Below are positions 16,358-24,089 of a stretch of DNA of 64,000 nucleotides, one piece after another. The DNA comes from Fibrobacter sp. UWH4 (GTDB lineage: Bacteria > Fibrobacterota > Fibrobacteria > Fibrobacterales > Fibrobacteraceae). How positions within the stretch are numbered: position 1 is the stretch's first letter; each line of letters opens with the position of its first letter. The DNA is taken from the NCBI RefSeq assembly GCF_900142475.1, contig NZ_FRAY01000003.1, positions 310,001 through 374,000 on the forward strand, written 5' to 3'. The notes beneath the pieces were generated by a model. It made no database searches and had not been told where the DNA came from. It saw nothing but the letters and a program-made list of their open reading frames with translations. The translations under genes and the position numbers were made by a program.

Positions 16358-16365
16358 CAAATATA
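16358..16365 (-). promoter_or_regulatory. TATATTTG promoter element of slyD-rpiA
   Basis: Minus-strand TATATTTG ends 7 bp before the slyD ATG, which implies an extremely short 5' leader. Confidence 0.55.
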
Positions 16366-16390
16366 GAAATATGTTGCCTTATGGTTTAGT

Positions 16391-16533
16391 GTGAGCCTTA
16401 AGCGACTCGTCTTAACGAGTCGTGTAGGCGACCTTTGGACACTTGGCAACTTGTTGCCTTAGTGTACATGGCCACCTTTAGGTGGGAGTGAGGCGATGTC
16501 ATAGTTTTTTTGAAGCGATAGAGCCGAACGGTC
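16391..16533. repeat. 140-bp hairpin repeat, copy 1
   Basis: Hairpins GACTCGT/ACGAGTC, GGCAAC/GTTGCC and CCACCT/AGGTGG in series, ending near GAGCCGAACGGTC. A near-identical inverted copy lies at 20465-20605. The loop of the first hairpin and several isolated bases differ while the stems are kept. Confidence 0.85.
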
Positions 16534-16620
16534 TGTAGATGGGGGAGGTTTCCCCCTGCTTGCAGCCCCGGCATACGTCATTGCGAGGAGCAAAGCGACG
16601 AAGCAATCCATAGCCGGGTC

Positions 16621-16651
16621 TTCCAGCACCCTCTCGCCTAAGGGGACACCC
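16621..16651. repeat. 31-bp direct repeat, copy 1
   Basis: Identical 31-mer starting TTCCAGCACCC and ending GGGGACACCC. The second copy is at 16682-16712, 61 bp downstream. Confidence 0.85.
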
Positions 16652-16681
16652 AGAATCTTCGGGAAGGTTGAATAAGCGCCA

Positions 16682-16712
16682 TTCCAGCACCCTCTCGCCT
16701 AAGGGGACACCC
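16682..16712. repeat. 31-bp direct repeat, copy 2
   Basis: Same 31-mer as at 16621-16651. The 30 bp between the copies are unique, so this is a tandem duplication of about 61 bp or two element insertions. Confidence 0.85.
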
Positions 16713-17163
16713 CTTAAAAACCCCGGATGTCACCCCGGACTTGTTCCGGGGTCACCTTTCCATCCGAGAAAACGCTTAGCAAGCAACGCTCCGACTCAGC
16801 CTGCTCCGCACGAGCCCAAAGACCGTTCGTCTTACGCCTCACTCTCGCAAACATGCTTGGTTAATACCAAGCATTTATTACTCACAGAAATTACGGCCTT
16901 CGGCCTTTACTGTCCGCTTAGCGGCCAGTCATTCGCCGTCGCTTTCTTTTGGCGTCCATTTTGTAATTTTTACGGCTGGAATTTTTCTTATTATTCTTGA
17001 TGTTGTTGACGCCTTCGGCGTCCGCGGCGTCACTCGGTCATAGAATCAAACAAGTTTGATTCTGCGACACTCGTTTAGCGCGCTTTTCTTAGACATAATA
17101 ACCCTCAATGGGCTGTTAGGTACAGCCCTGTTTATTTGTTAAAATTGTTTGTTTAATTAACGG

Positions 17164-18342
17164 TTACTCAACCATTACGCAGCGGACGGAAAAGCCCTGA
17201 GTCTTATACGAATCATCATAAGAATTTCCAGTTGCAGTTCTCCATTGCGAACTTACCTTAGAAGCAATTCCATTATATTGGTCGCTTTCTACAGGATAAT
17301 GCCAATATGTACCATTTTCTACGTTCGTGAACGAATGATCCCAAAGATACCCCGTACTAATAAGGCTATAGCCACTATCATTGCTACCGCCAAAGCGACC
17401 AGCACGGGTGCCCTCCACTCCATCTTCATTGTTATCAGCATGCACCACAATGTAGTAGTCATTATAAGTCAGCAACCTCCAGCCACTGGGGCAGATTCCC
17501 TGGTGGTTCGGCTTAATCATGTCAGCACAGCTTTCGGTGTTGCAACGGCTCGGCAACTGCATCATTTCTGCCCACTGGTATAGGCCACCGTACTTGTTAC
17601 AGTTCGTAGTATCATTATCGTAGCAATAACGTTCTATTTTAGTATCGTCTTCCTGGTTTTTTCGGCCTCTTATAAACTCACCGACATTCAGGTTTTCTGC
17701 CATCACCTTGATTGTGGCAGCCTTGCCTGCCGTGTCTTCGCCGGTAATTTGTATGTAATAGTATTCACGGTTGTCGCGCGGGTCAACAAATGCTTTATAC
17801 GCGCCAGTACGCCAAAGCGATCCTTTAAACGCCTTGTCGAACGAACTGCTAGATTCTTCCACCACACTGCTACTCAATGGTTCCTCCATACTGCAGCTCG
17901 AAGCCACAACACTCGAAGAAGATTGTTTAACCTCCTCGCTACTGCTCGACTTGGCTTCCGAAGAAGAAGACTTCACAGCGCTGCTGCTAGAGTCTTCTTT
18001 TTTGACGGAAGAACTACTCTTGTCGCCGCTGACGGAGCTAGAAGAATTCTTAGTTGCTACCGAGGAGCTAGAATCCTTCGCACTCTTCTCGCTAGAAGAA
18101 GACTTGTCCTTATCGGCGCTCTTTTACGAACTCGAAGAATTTTTGGAAACATCACCGCTACTGCTCGAAACTTCCGCAATCGGGTCAGGGTCAGTACTGC
18201 TGGAACCGCTGTCGCACGCAGTAAATACAGCAAAGACAAGAGCCATGGCAAGAAGTATGGATTCCCGCTTCGAGAATGACAGACCAAAAATGGATTGCTT
18301 CGCCCTTACAGGGCTCGCAATGACGTTTGTAAAAATCTTCAC
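17164..18342 (-). pseudogene. FISUC major paralogous domain lipoprotein, broken by an in-frame stop
   Basis: One continuous reading frame from GTG 18342 (GGAGG 6 nt upstream) to 17164, interrupted by a single TAA at 18124-18126. Upstream: a signal peptide with lipobox VFTAC and a Ser-rich linker. Downstream: more KSSSS repeats and a complete TIGR02145-type domain (EYYYIQITGEDT, NLNVG, CYDNDTTNC-KYGGLYQW, GICPSGWRLLT, SVRCVMVE end), a surface domain expanded in Fibrobacter. The stop falls at a Ser position in the linker (TCA to TAA would do it). A minus-strand TATATTTG at 18387-18394 is the likely promoter. Reinitiation at GTG 17976 would give a cytoplasmic fragment. Confidence 0.8.
18259..18325. 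repeat. Two tandem REP-like units inside a signal-peptide coding region
   Basis: On the minus strand: CGTCATTGCGAG...GCAATCC (18291-18325), then TGTCATTCTCGAAGCGGGAATCC (18259-18281). They lie between the GTG start and the hydrophobic core of the lipoprotein signal and are translated in frame as VIASPVRAKQS. The same type of unit is intergenic at 16576-16611. Confidence 0.7.
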
Positions 18343-18405
18343 AGAAGACCTCCATTTGTAAAATCCCACCAAACTAAACTCATGTGCAAATATAGACAAT
18401 CTAAT

Positions 18406-18807
18406 CTAGACTTCTAGCAGTTCTCGACCGATTTTATGGATTTCGTCACAAATCATTTTTTGACGTTCTGGTGATGGGTGCTTTGAACCGTTCATATATG
18501 CGGCCATAAGAGATTGCTGTATCCCTAGTCGGCGGGCTACTTCAGACATGTTTATGGGCCTTAGTGCGATAGATAGTCTTAGTGGAAAATTTTCAGGTTC
18601 GAAAATGGAGTCGTAAGAAATATCCTCGTCAAGGGAATCCCATCGGAGTCCGCCAAAGGACATTCTAAAATCAAGCCTCTGTTCGGGAGAAGCCTGTTTT
18701 AAACGGTCGAACATTGCAAAAAATAGTGTTGCGGTACGTCCGTCTTTTGCGCTAAGGCGTAGCCCTTCGTTTACCGGTTCAATTTTTTCAATGTCTTCAC
18801 GGTACAT
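18406..18807 (-). CDS. DUF2442 protein with C-terminal helix-turn-helix (antitoxin-like)
   Basis: A 133-residue protein. The first ~80 residues match DUF2442 (EPVNEGLRLSAKDGRTATLFF, LRWDSLDEDISYD). The last ~45 carry an XRE-like helix-turn-helix (MSEVARRLGIQQSLMAAYMNG). DUF2442 genes commonly lie next to DUF4160 genes in putative toxin-antitoxin pairs. Here the DUF4160 gene ends 2 bp upstream, so the two are translated together. DNA binding and autoregulation are inferred from the helix-turn-helix. No toxic activity can be read from sequence. Confidence 0.8.
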   Translation of the reverse strand: MYREDIEKIEPVNEGLRLSAKDGRTATLFFAMFDRLKQASPEQRLDFRMSFGGLRWDSLDEDISYDSIFEPENFPLRLSIALRPINMSEVARRLGIQQSLMAAYMNGSKHPSPERQKMICDEIHKIGRELLEV

Positions 18808-18809
18808 TG

Positions 18810-19055
18810 TTACTCCAGATTTTTAAAATACTTGACCCATTCATTTTCAAAATGTTCCTTGTTTTCTTCTACAATCGATTCTGCGAGTTTCAATTCATTG
18901 AGTCTCATTCCCTTGCTGTCTACAAGTTTAACAATTCCTCCTTGAATTTCAAACTTTGCAAGACCTTCGTTGCTTTCTACATGGACATGAACGGGTTCGT
19001 GTTCTCGAGAATAGAAGAAAAACCTTAGGCCGAAAACAGTGAGCAAATTGGGCAT
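18810..19055 (-). CDS. DUF4160 protein (putative toxin partner)
   Basis: An 81-residue protein of the DUF4160 family: LTVFGLRFFFYSREHEPVHVHV and a C-terminal amphipathic helix. ATG 19055 is chosen because AAAGGTGG lies 5 nt upstream and because family members begin just before the FFFYS-REHEPVHVH motif. The longer frame to 19097 adds 14 unlike residues. It is the first gene of the two-gene unit with the DUF2442-HTH protein. Confidence 0.8.
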   Translation of the reverse strand: MPNLLTVFGLRFFFYSREHEPVHVHVESNEGLAKFEIQGGIVKLVDSKGMRLNELKLAESIVEENKEHFENEWVKYFKNLE

Positions 19056-19275
19056 GTAGCCACCTTTAAATATAGGATATATTTTTATATCCTGCAATGG
19101 TTAAACATTTTTATAGGGGAAGTCCCTCTTCTATACACGCTTATTTGACGCTTTTGAAAACCTTTCCTGCTTGTAAAATTTTTATAACGGGGCGGAGGTG
19201 CGTGATTGGGGGAGTAGGGCGCTTGATATTATTTTTCTATGAAAGCAAAACTCGTTTTATTACTATATTACAGCT

Positions 19276-20004
19276 ATGCTTTACGGTATTTGTTCTGATA
19301 TCCATTCGAATGCGGTTGCCTTTGAAGCGGTTATTGCTTCTATGAAAGACAACAATGTCGATAGGAGAGTTTGTCTTGGTGATTTAGTGGGTTATGGTGC
19401 GGATCCGGACGAATGCGTTCGTCTTGCTCGCGAAAATATGGACATTTGCATTATCGGCAACCACGACAGCGTGGCAATCAAGCACGAGTCCAGCGCCGGG
19501 TTCAACCCGTATGCCAAGCAGGCCATCGAATGGACCCAGAATCATTTGTCCGACGAATCCGTCTCGTTCTTGAGGACGCTCCCGTACATTTGCGAAGAAA
19601 ACGATATTTGCTTTGTGCACGCCTCTCCGCTTTCGCCCGCGGACTGGGTGTACGTGACCGAGCTCGAAGATGCCCTCGACGCTTTTGAACATTTCAAGGG
19701 CCGCTACTGCTTTGTGGGCCATACGCACAGTCCGGTGATTGTGGCGAGCCGTCCGAACGCCATCCCCAAGATTCTGGATGAATACGAATACACTATCGAG
19801 GACACGGAACGCCTGCTGGTGAACGTGGGCAGCGTAGGCCAGCCTCGTGACCGCGACCCGCGTTCTTGCTGGTGCCTGCTCGATACCGAGGCCAAGTGCG
19901 TGCGCCTGATTCGCGTGGAATACGACGTATACCAGACGCAGGAACGCATGAAAAAAGCCGGCATGCCAAGCTTCCTCATAGATCGTTTAAGTGTGGGAAG
20001 GTAA
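19276..20004 (+). CDS. Calcineurin-like metallophosphoesterase
   Basis: A 242-residue cytoplasmic enzyme with all dinuclear-metal motifs: SDIHSN near residue 7, GDLVGYGADP near 36, GNHDS near 60, VHASP near 115 and GHTHSP near 151. This pattern matches the YfcE/ApaH-like group of small phosphodiesterases. The natural substrate is not predictable. A degenerate CAGTGATTAG repeat follows the stop, and rlmH lies 132 bp downstream. Confidence 0.87.
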   Translation: MLYGICSDIHSNAVAFEAVIASMKDNNVDRRVCLGDLVGYGADPDECVRLARENMDICIIGNHDSVAIKHESSAGFNPYAKQAIEWTQNHLSDESVSFLRTLPYICEENDICFVHASPLSPADWVYVTELEDALDAFEHFKGRYCFVGHTHSPVIVASRPNAIPKILDEYEYTIEDTERLLVNVGSVGQPRDRDPRSCWCLLDTEAKCVRLIRVEYDVYQTQERMKKAGMPSFLIDRLSVGR

Positions 20005-20136
20005 ATAGTGATTAGTAAACAGTGATTAGTATACAGGGGCGCTGGTATCAAGAATTCCTAACAACAGGTCATTGCCTACTACCTACTGCAACGAAGTTCC
20101 CCTAACCACCAACCACTAATCACTAGCCACTAAATT
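20005..20136. repeat. Degenerate CACTAACCACTAATC repeat
   Basis: Runs of CAGTGATTAGTA and ACCACCAACCACTAATCACT fill the gap before rlmH. The same words reappear at 40616-40724 and 43935-43980. Confidence 0.6.
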
Positions 20137-20466
20137 ATGAAATGGGTTCTAGCAGTTTTTGGTAAGGCGGGTTCGCCGTTTATTGCCGACGAGGTCGACA
20201 AGTACGTGAAGCGTTTGCGTGGGGGAGTGTTCCCGCTCGAAGTCGTGGAACTCAAGGAATCCAAGATAGACGACCGTTTTCCGGGAAACATCGTATTCTT
20301 GATCGGGTCGGCGTACGGCATCGACGAAAACTTGAAAAAGACCGCCGACTTGCTCCTGTCGCTTTCGCCGCTGACTTTTACCCATGACCACGCCCGCGTA
20401 CTTTTCGCGGAGCAGCTTTACCGCGTGCAGATGGTCATGCAAAACCACCCGTACCATCATAGGTGA
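20137..20466 (+). CDS. rlmH: RlmH-like SPOUT methyltransferase with a large internal deletion
   Basis: RlmH methylates pseudouridine 1915 of 23S rRNA. The N-terminus (MKWVLAVFGKAG, VDKYVKRL) and the SAM-binding knot (IVFLIGSAYGIDENL, LTFTHDHARVLFAEQLYRVQMVMQNHPYHH) match the family well, including the terminal HPYHH. The protein is only 109 residues against about 155 normally. Roughly 45 residues between strand 2 (VVELKESK) and the knot are missing with no frameshift. It may be a natural miniature or a nonfunctional deletion. No other rlmH is visible in the window. Confidence 0.85.
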   Translation: MKWVLAVFGKAGSPFIADEVDKYVKRLRGGVFPLEVVELKESKIDDRFPGNIVFLIGSAYGIDENLKKTADLLLSLSPLTFTHDHARVLFAEQLYRVQMVMQNHPYHHR

Positions 20467-20605
20467 CCGCTCGGCTCTATTGCTAAAAAAAATGTGATAT
20501 CGCCTCGCTCCCACCTAAAGGTGGCCATGTACACTAAGGCAACAAGTTGCCAAGTGTCCAAAGGTCGCCAATACGACTCGTTGATACGAGTCGCGTATGG
20601 CTCAC
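20465..20605. repeat. 140-bp hairpin repeat, copy 2 (inverted)
   Basis: Inverted near-copy of 16391-16533, beginning exactly at the end of the short rlmH (its stop codon is within 4 bp) and ending in GGCTCAC. Confidence 0.85.
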
Positions 20606-20730
20606 AGATGACCGCTCTCATCCACTAAAGGAGGCGTCATATTCTCAAGTTCAAGTATGAGTGTATACGCTTAAGTCATCCTGGAACCGAAGGTTCCGGG
20701 ATCCATAAAGCTTTATCGGTAGGCTATGCC
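20606..20730. other. Short intergenic repeat region
   Basis: Contains a REP-like GTCATCCTGGAACC...GGTTCCGGGATCC hairpin near 20677-20704, 3' of dnaA. No gene was seen. Confidence 0.55.
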
Positions 20731-22056
20731 TTAATCGTGAATTGAGTTCTTAAGGCTTTCGATGAGGCGGGCGAAGCTCGGGTCAGTCTCCATTTCCTTC
20801 TTCACGCTCTTGATGGCGTGAACGACGGTGGAGTGGTCCTTGCCTCCGAAGCGGGAGCCGATGCTCTGCAAGCTAATGGGGGAGCATTCGCGCATCAGGT
20901 ACATGGCGACTTGGCGAGCCTTCGAAATTTCCTTGGTGCCGCGGCCCGATTCGGTCAGCTTGGCTTCGGGAACTTCGTAGTGCTTCGAAACGGTATGCAA
21001 CACGGCGTCAAGGCTTACGCGGCGACGGAGCGTCGGTGCAATTTCAGATACGACCTTCTGCGCAATGCTCATGTCGATATCGTGGTGCATCAGGCTTGAC
21101 TGTAATGTCAACTTGATGATAGCGCTTTCGAGGCAACGCACGTTGCTTGCGATGCTTTCGGCGAGGTAATGCAACACTTCGTCGCTGATTTCGAGGTGGC
21201 GTTCTTCGGCCTTCTTATGCAGAATCGCTTCGCGCGTTTCGACGTCAGGCGGTTGAATGTCGACAGTAAGGCCCCATGAGAAGCGGCTCACGAGTCGGTC
21301 AGAAAGATTCTTCACTTCGGCGGCGGGTGCATCGGATGTGAGCACGATCTGCTTTCCTGCCTGGTGCAGCGCATTGAAAATCAGGAAGAATTCATTCTGA
21401 GTTTCGTATTTGCCGGTCCAGTTCTGGATATCGTCAATCAGCAGAATGTCGACTTCGTTCTTGTAGAAGTCGGACATTTCCGTGATACGCTGTTCGCGCA
21501 GGCATTTCATGTATTGCTGCGAAAAATCTTCGGAGGTCAGATAGCATACGCGCTTGGTCGGATCTTCTTCGAGAATGTAGTTGCCGATAGCCTGCAGCAG
21601 GTGAGTCTTGCCGAGACCCGAAGAACCGTAAATAAATAGCGGATTGTACTGTGTGCCGTCAGGATTCCTTGCAACGGCGAGAGCGGCGTTGAACGCGAGC
21701 TGCGCCTTGTCGCCGGGAACGAAATTTTCGAAACGGAACGATCCAGAAAGCGGAATGCTCGGCTTCAGGAAATCCTTGAAGCTGTTGTTCGCCTGGGGAG
21801 CCGGTTGTGCGACAGCTTCCTGCTGCTGGAAATCGAATTCCATGGTCGATTCGTCGTGAGTCACTTCTCGCCAGGCCAGGCGGATAAGTTCCTTATAGGC
21901 GGAATAGACTGCCGTGTCCAGTCCGGAAGGAACAGAGATCGTAGCATGACCGGTCGTCTGACTGGTAAGCTTGGTCTGTGCAAAATAGGTCTTATAAACC
22001 GAATCCGAGAGCATTCCACGGAGGTAGTTCAAACATCTTTCCCATTCAGCTTGCAT
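20731..22056 (-). CDS. dnaA: Chromosomal replication initiator DnaA
   Basis: A 441-residue initiator. Domain I is at residues 1-75, with a short linker to ~100. The AAA+ domain has Walker A GSSGLGKT at 144-151, Walker B LLIDDIQ at about 204-210, and sensor LTSDAP. Domain IV has KARQVAMYLMRE and the DnaA signature IGSRFGGKDHSTVVHAIK. It binds DnaA boxes and opens oriC. The upstream 300 bp contains box-like sites. The usual neighbour dnaN is not here; rlmH and a PARG-like gene flank it. Confidence 0.96.
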   Translation of the reverse strand: MQAEWERCLNYLRGMLSDSVYKTYFAQTKLTSQTTGHATISVPSGLDTAVYSAYKELIRLAWREVTHDESTMEFDFQQQEAVAQPAPQANNSFKDFLKPSIPLSGSFRFENFVPGDKAQLAFNAALAVARNPDGTQYNPLFIYGSSGLGKTHLLQAIGNYILEEDPTKRVCYLTSEDFSQQYMKCLREQRITEMSDFYKNEVDILLIDDIQNWTGKYETQNEFFLIFNALHQAGKQIVLTSDAPAAEVKNLSDRLVSRFSWGLTVDIQPPDVETREAILHKKAEERHLEISDEVLHYLAESIASNVRCLESAIIKLTLQSSLMHHDIDMSIAQKVVSEIAPTLRRRVSLDAVLHTVSKHYEVPEAKLTESGRGTKEISKARQVAMYLMRECSPISLQSIGSRFGGKDHSTVVHAIKSVKKEMETDPSFARLIESLKNSIHD

Positions 22057-22363
22057 TTCAATTCCTCATCCACAAAAGCTTGCAAATCTATCCACAATTA
22101 GTCTATCAAATTTAGAAAAAAGAGGCGCGGTTGTTGATAAGTTCAACCATTCGCTGGCAATGATTAAAAATAGAAAAACAGACTGCCACCGTAAGTCCAT
22201 GATACTCAAACAGATAAAATTGCATTTTGCCGTATAGTATAAAGCAGGGAAATGGCGAGAGAAACCTGTTCTTCCGATTATTTAGTTTACATAATCCGCA
22301 TTATCGGCAATAAAGAGACAAGGTAAGGGGAGGTTCGCAACGCTCGATTTTCCTACGCAAAAA
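22057..22363. other. oriC: Gene-free region upstream of dnaA; candidate oriC or autoregulatory region
   Basis: Box-like sites near the TTATCCACA consensus: TCATCCACA at 22066-22074, CTATCCACA at 22088-22096, and on the other strand TTATCAACA at 22132-22140. AT-rich stretches follow (22098-22125 and 22160-22180). Three imperfect boxes within 75 bp could serve origin function or only dnaA autoregulation. GC skew could not be evaluated. Confidence 0.4.
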
Positions 22364-23209
22364 CTATCCCAATGCATCCTTGAACGCCTGATAATTCGTT
22401 ATTTCGTTGCCCCAGTAGAACACGGCGAATTCAACAAGGTCAAAGGCTCCCTTGAATTCTTCCATGAGTTTGGCATAAACTTTGGCGACAACTTGCGGAT
22501 TGTTCCGGAAAGCCCCGCAACCAAATGCCCCCAGCACAAGACAGTCAATTTTGTTCTCGACTGCCACATCGAGAATTCTACGACCGCGTTGCAGGTGCAG
22601 CCGCTCTAGTTCCGCATCGGAAATCGGTTCGGCATGCCGCAGGTTCGGTGCCGCGCAGGTGATGACGTCCACGTCGAAGAATCCGCTGCTGTCTAGACGT
22701 TCGGGATAGTCCGTATCGCTCTTGATGACCTTGACACTGGGCGTATAGATGCAGCGGTCCGTGTAAAGCGGATTCTGGCGGCTTCTGTGAAAGTCGTAGT
22801 AATTCATCAGAAGGCTTTTTTGATTCAGTACAGGGTAGAGCGTTGAACAGCGGCACAGACTTTCTTCCTGTGCAGAACTCCCCCATACGACGCCTCCTCC
22901 AGGATTTGTTGCAGAGGCAAAATTTAAAACCCCGATGCGTTTGTCAGGATTTTTTTCGTGGATTAGGTCTGCCGCTTCAAGGGTCCTGTGATTGGTGACC
23001 GTGACCAGTGTCTTTTTTCCGAATTCAGGGCGGTTAAATTCAATATTGTCGTTAAAATAAGTTCGGGTATTAGCCCTGGAGGCCTTGATGGATTCCTGCA
23101 AGTCCTGTGATCGCATCATTTCTACGGAATCCTTGAATATTGTCGACAGGCGAGTCCTGCGTGCTTCGCGAGCGGCATCTCCCCTGCTGATTCTGTATCT
23201 TTCGTTCAT
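22364..23209 (-). CDS. Bacterial-type poly(ADP-ribose) glycohydrolase (TIGR02452 macrodomain)
   Basis: A 281-residue protein with an N-terminal helical segment (residues 1-65) and a macrodomain. The PARG signature is intact: GGG at 104-106 and QEE at 114-116, followed by LYP. C-terminal LVLGAFGCGAFRNNP and VFYWG segments are typical. Such enzymes remove ADP-ribose chains or terminal ADP-ribose from proteins or nucleic acids. No ADP-ribosyltransferase gene lies nearby, so its target is unknown. It is oriented away from the candidate origin and could be host-modification reversal or defence against ADP-ribosylating toxins. Confidence 0.88.
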   Translation of the reverse strand: MNERYRISRGDAAREARRTRLSTIFKDSVEMMRSQDLQESIKASRANTRTYFNDNIEFNRPEFGKKTLVTVTNHRTLEAADLIHEKNPDKRIGVLNFASATNPGGGVVWGSSAQEESLCRCSTLYPVLNQKSLLMNYYDFHRSRQNPLYTDRCIYTPSVKVIKSDTDYPERLDSSGFFDVDVITCAAPNLRHAEPISDAELERLHLQRGRRILDVAVENKIDCLVLGAFGCGAFRNNPQVVAKVYAKLMEEFKGAFDLVEFAVFYWGNEITNYQAFKDALG

Positions 23210-23366
23210 AAAAACTCCAATTTTTTATAAATATATCGTCTTTTTGGCTTTTTTTGTAAAATCAGAAAAAAATTTCAAGCTGTGTTTGACAATTCCACCC
23301 TTTTGCCTTGATATAGATTGTATCGCAGAGTTTTGGTAGAGGTTCTTTTTGTATATTGTATAAAAA

Positions 23367-24023
23367 ATGAGACGAATTCTTTTATCTATTATCTTTTTTT
23401 TGATGACGGCCTTGATGATGGACGGCTGTGCCGTTACCAAAAAGTTGTCGGCCGCCGATATCCTTTCCCAAACGGTCCTGGAATTTGACAATTTGTCGCT
23501 TGACTCAGCCTCGATAAATAAGGATCTTTTCCCGAAGTCCGATGATTTGAAGAAAAGCTTGTTGCCGAATCCTCACGTGATTGCCTTGGTGCAAGATTTT
23601 GCCCGAGGAATTCTCGAAAAAGAAATCGGCAAGATTCATTTAACGGCGACTTTGAATGCCAAGAATCAAAGTAACGATACGCTCTGGATTCGTGGCCTGA
23701 TGGCGAACCTGGTGCTGGATACCTTGATGGAACTTCCTGTTGCGCTTCGCGATTCCGTAAAGCTTGTCCCCGGCGACAATAGGATCGTTCTAGTAACGGA
23801 AATGCCGATCGACCGCCGTATATTTAGGTTGATGGATGTCAACGTCGTCCATATCGTGGGGCGTATGGATGTTTCGCTCAAGGAACAAGAAGAGGCTTTC
23901 ACGCTAGATTTCGACCAGGAGCGTAAAATAAGCCAGGAAGAAAAGCAGGCGCTTGCCGACAAGGCGCGCACCTCAGTCCTAGACAACATCGTGAGCGACT
24001 GGGTGGGAGCCATCAGTTTTTAG
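23367..24023 (+). CDS. Putative lipoprotein of unknown function
   Basis: 218 residues with a signal peptide and lipobox MMDGC (Cys near residue 21). A mixed alpha/beta body follows, with no recognised motif (LTATLNAKNQSNDTLWIRG, LVPGDNRIVLVTEMPIDRR). The charged C-terminal half ends with an SDWVGAISF segment. Its own upstream region is AT-rich and divergent from the PARG gene. The M3 peptidase gene follows after 66 bp, so the two may be co-transcribed. The name is based only on the signal. Confidence 0.72.
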   Translation: MRRILLSIIFFLMTALMMDGCAVTKKLSAADILSQTVLEFDNLSLDSASINKDLFPKSDDLKKSLLPNPHVIALVQDFARGILEKEIGKIHLTATLNAKNQSNDTLWIRGLMANLVLDTLMELPVALRDSVKLVPGDNRIVLVTEMPIDRRIFRLMDVNVVHIVGRMDVSLKEQEEAFTLDFDQERKISQEEKQALADKARTSVLDNIVSDWVGAISF

Positions 24024-24089
24024 ACGAGTGAACGCTCATAGGCAAGCTTCAGACGAAAGATTTTAACTAATAACTCAAGACTTAGACCA

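Larger units (their letters stand above)
16534..17163. other. Gene-free repeat cluster
   Basis: 630 bp without a credible gene. It holds a REP-like CGTCATTGCGAGG...GCAATCC unit (16576-16611), a 31-bp direct repeat at 16621-16651 and 16682-16712, a GTCACCCCGGA...TCCGGGGTCAC hairpin (about 16728-16757), and a run of small hairpins (GGCC-TTC-GGCC, CCGC-TTA-GCGG, GACGCC-TTC-GGCGTC, CAGAATCAAA/TTTGATTCTG) up to 17080. The content resembles accumulated intergenic palindromes. Confidence 0.75.

Noticed and set aside
16350..16449. N-terminal extension of SlyD by 33 codons
   Set aside because: The extension translates the hairpin repeat and lies upstream of the TATATTTG element, so it is not transcribed with the gene.
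16621..16712. Possible CRISPR array
   Set aside because: Only two 31-bp repeats with one 30-bp spacer, no further units and no cas genes in the window. A simple duplication is more likely.
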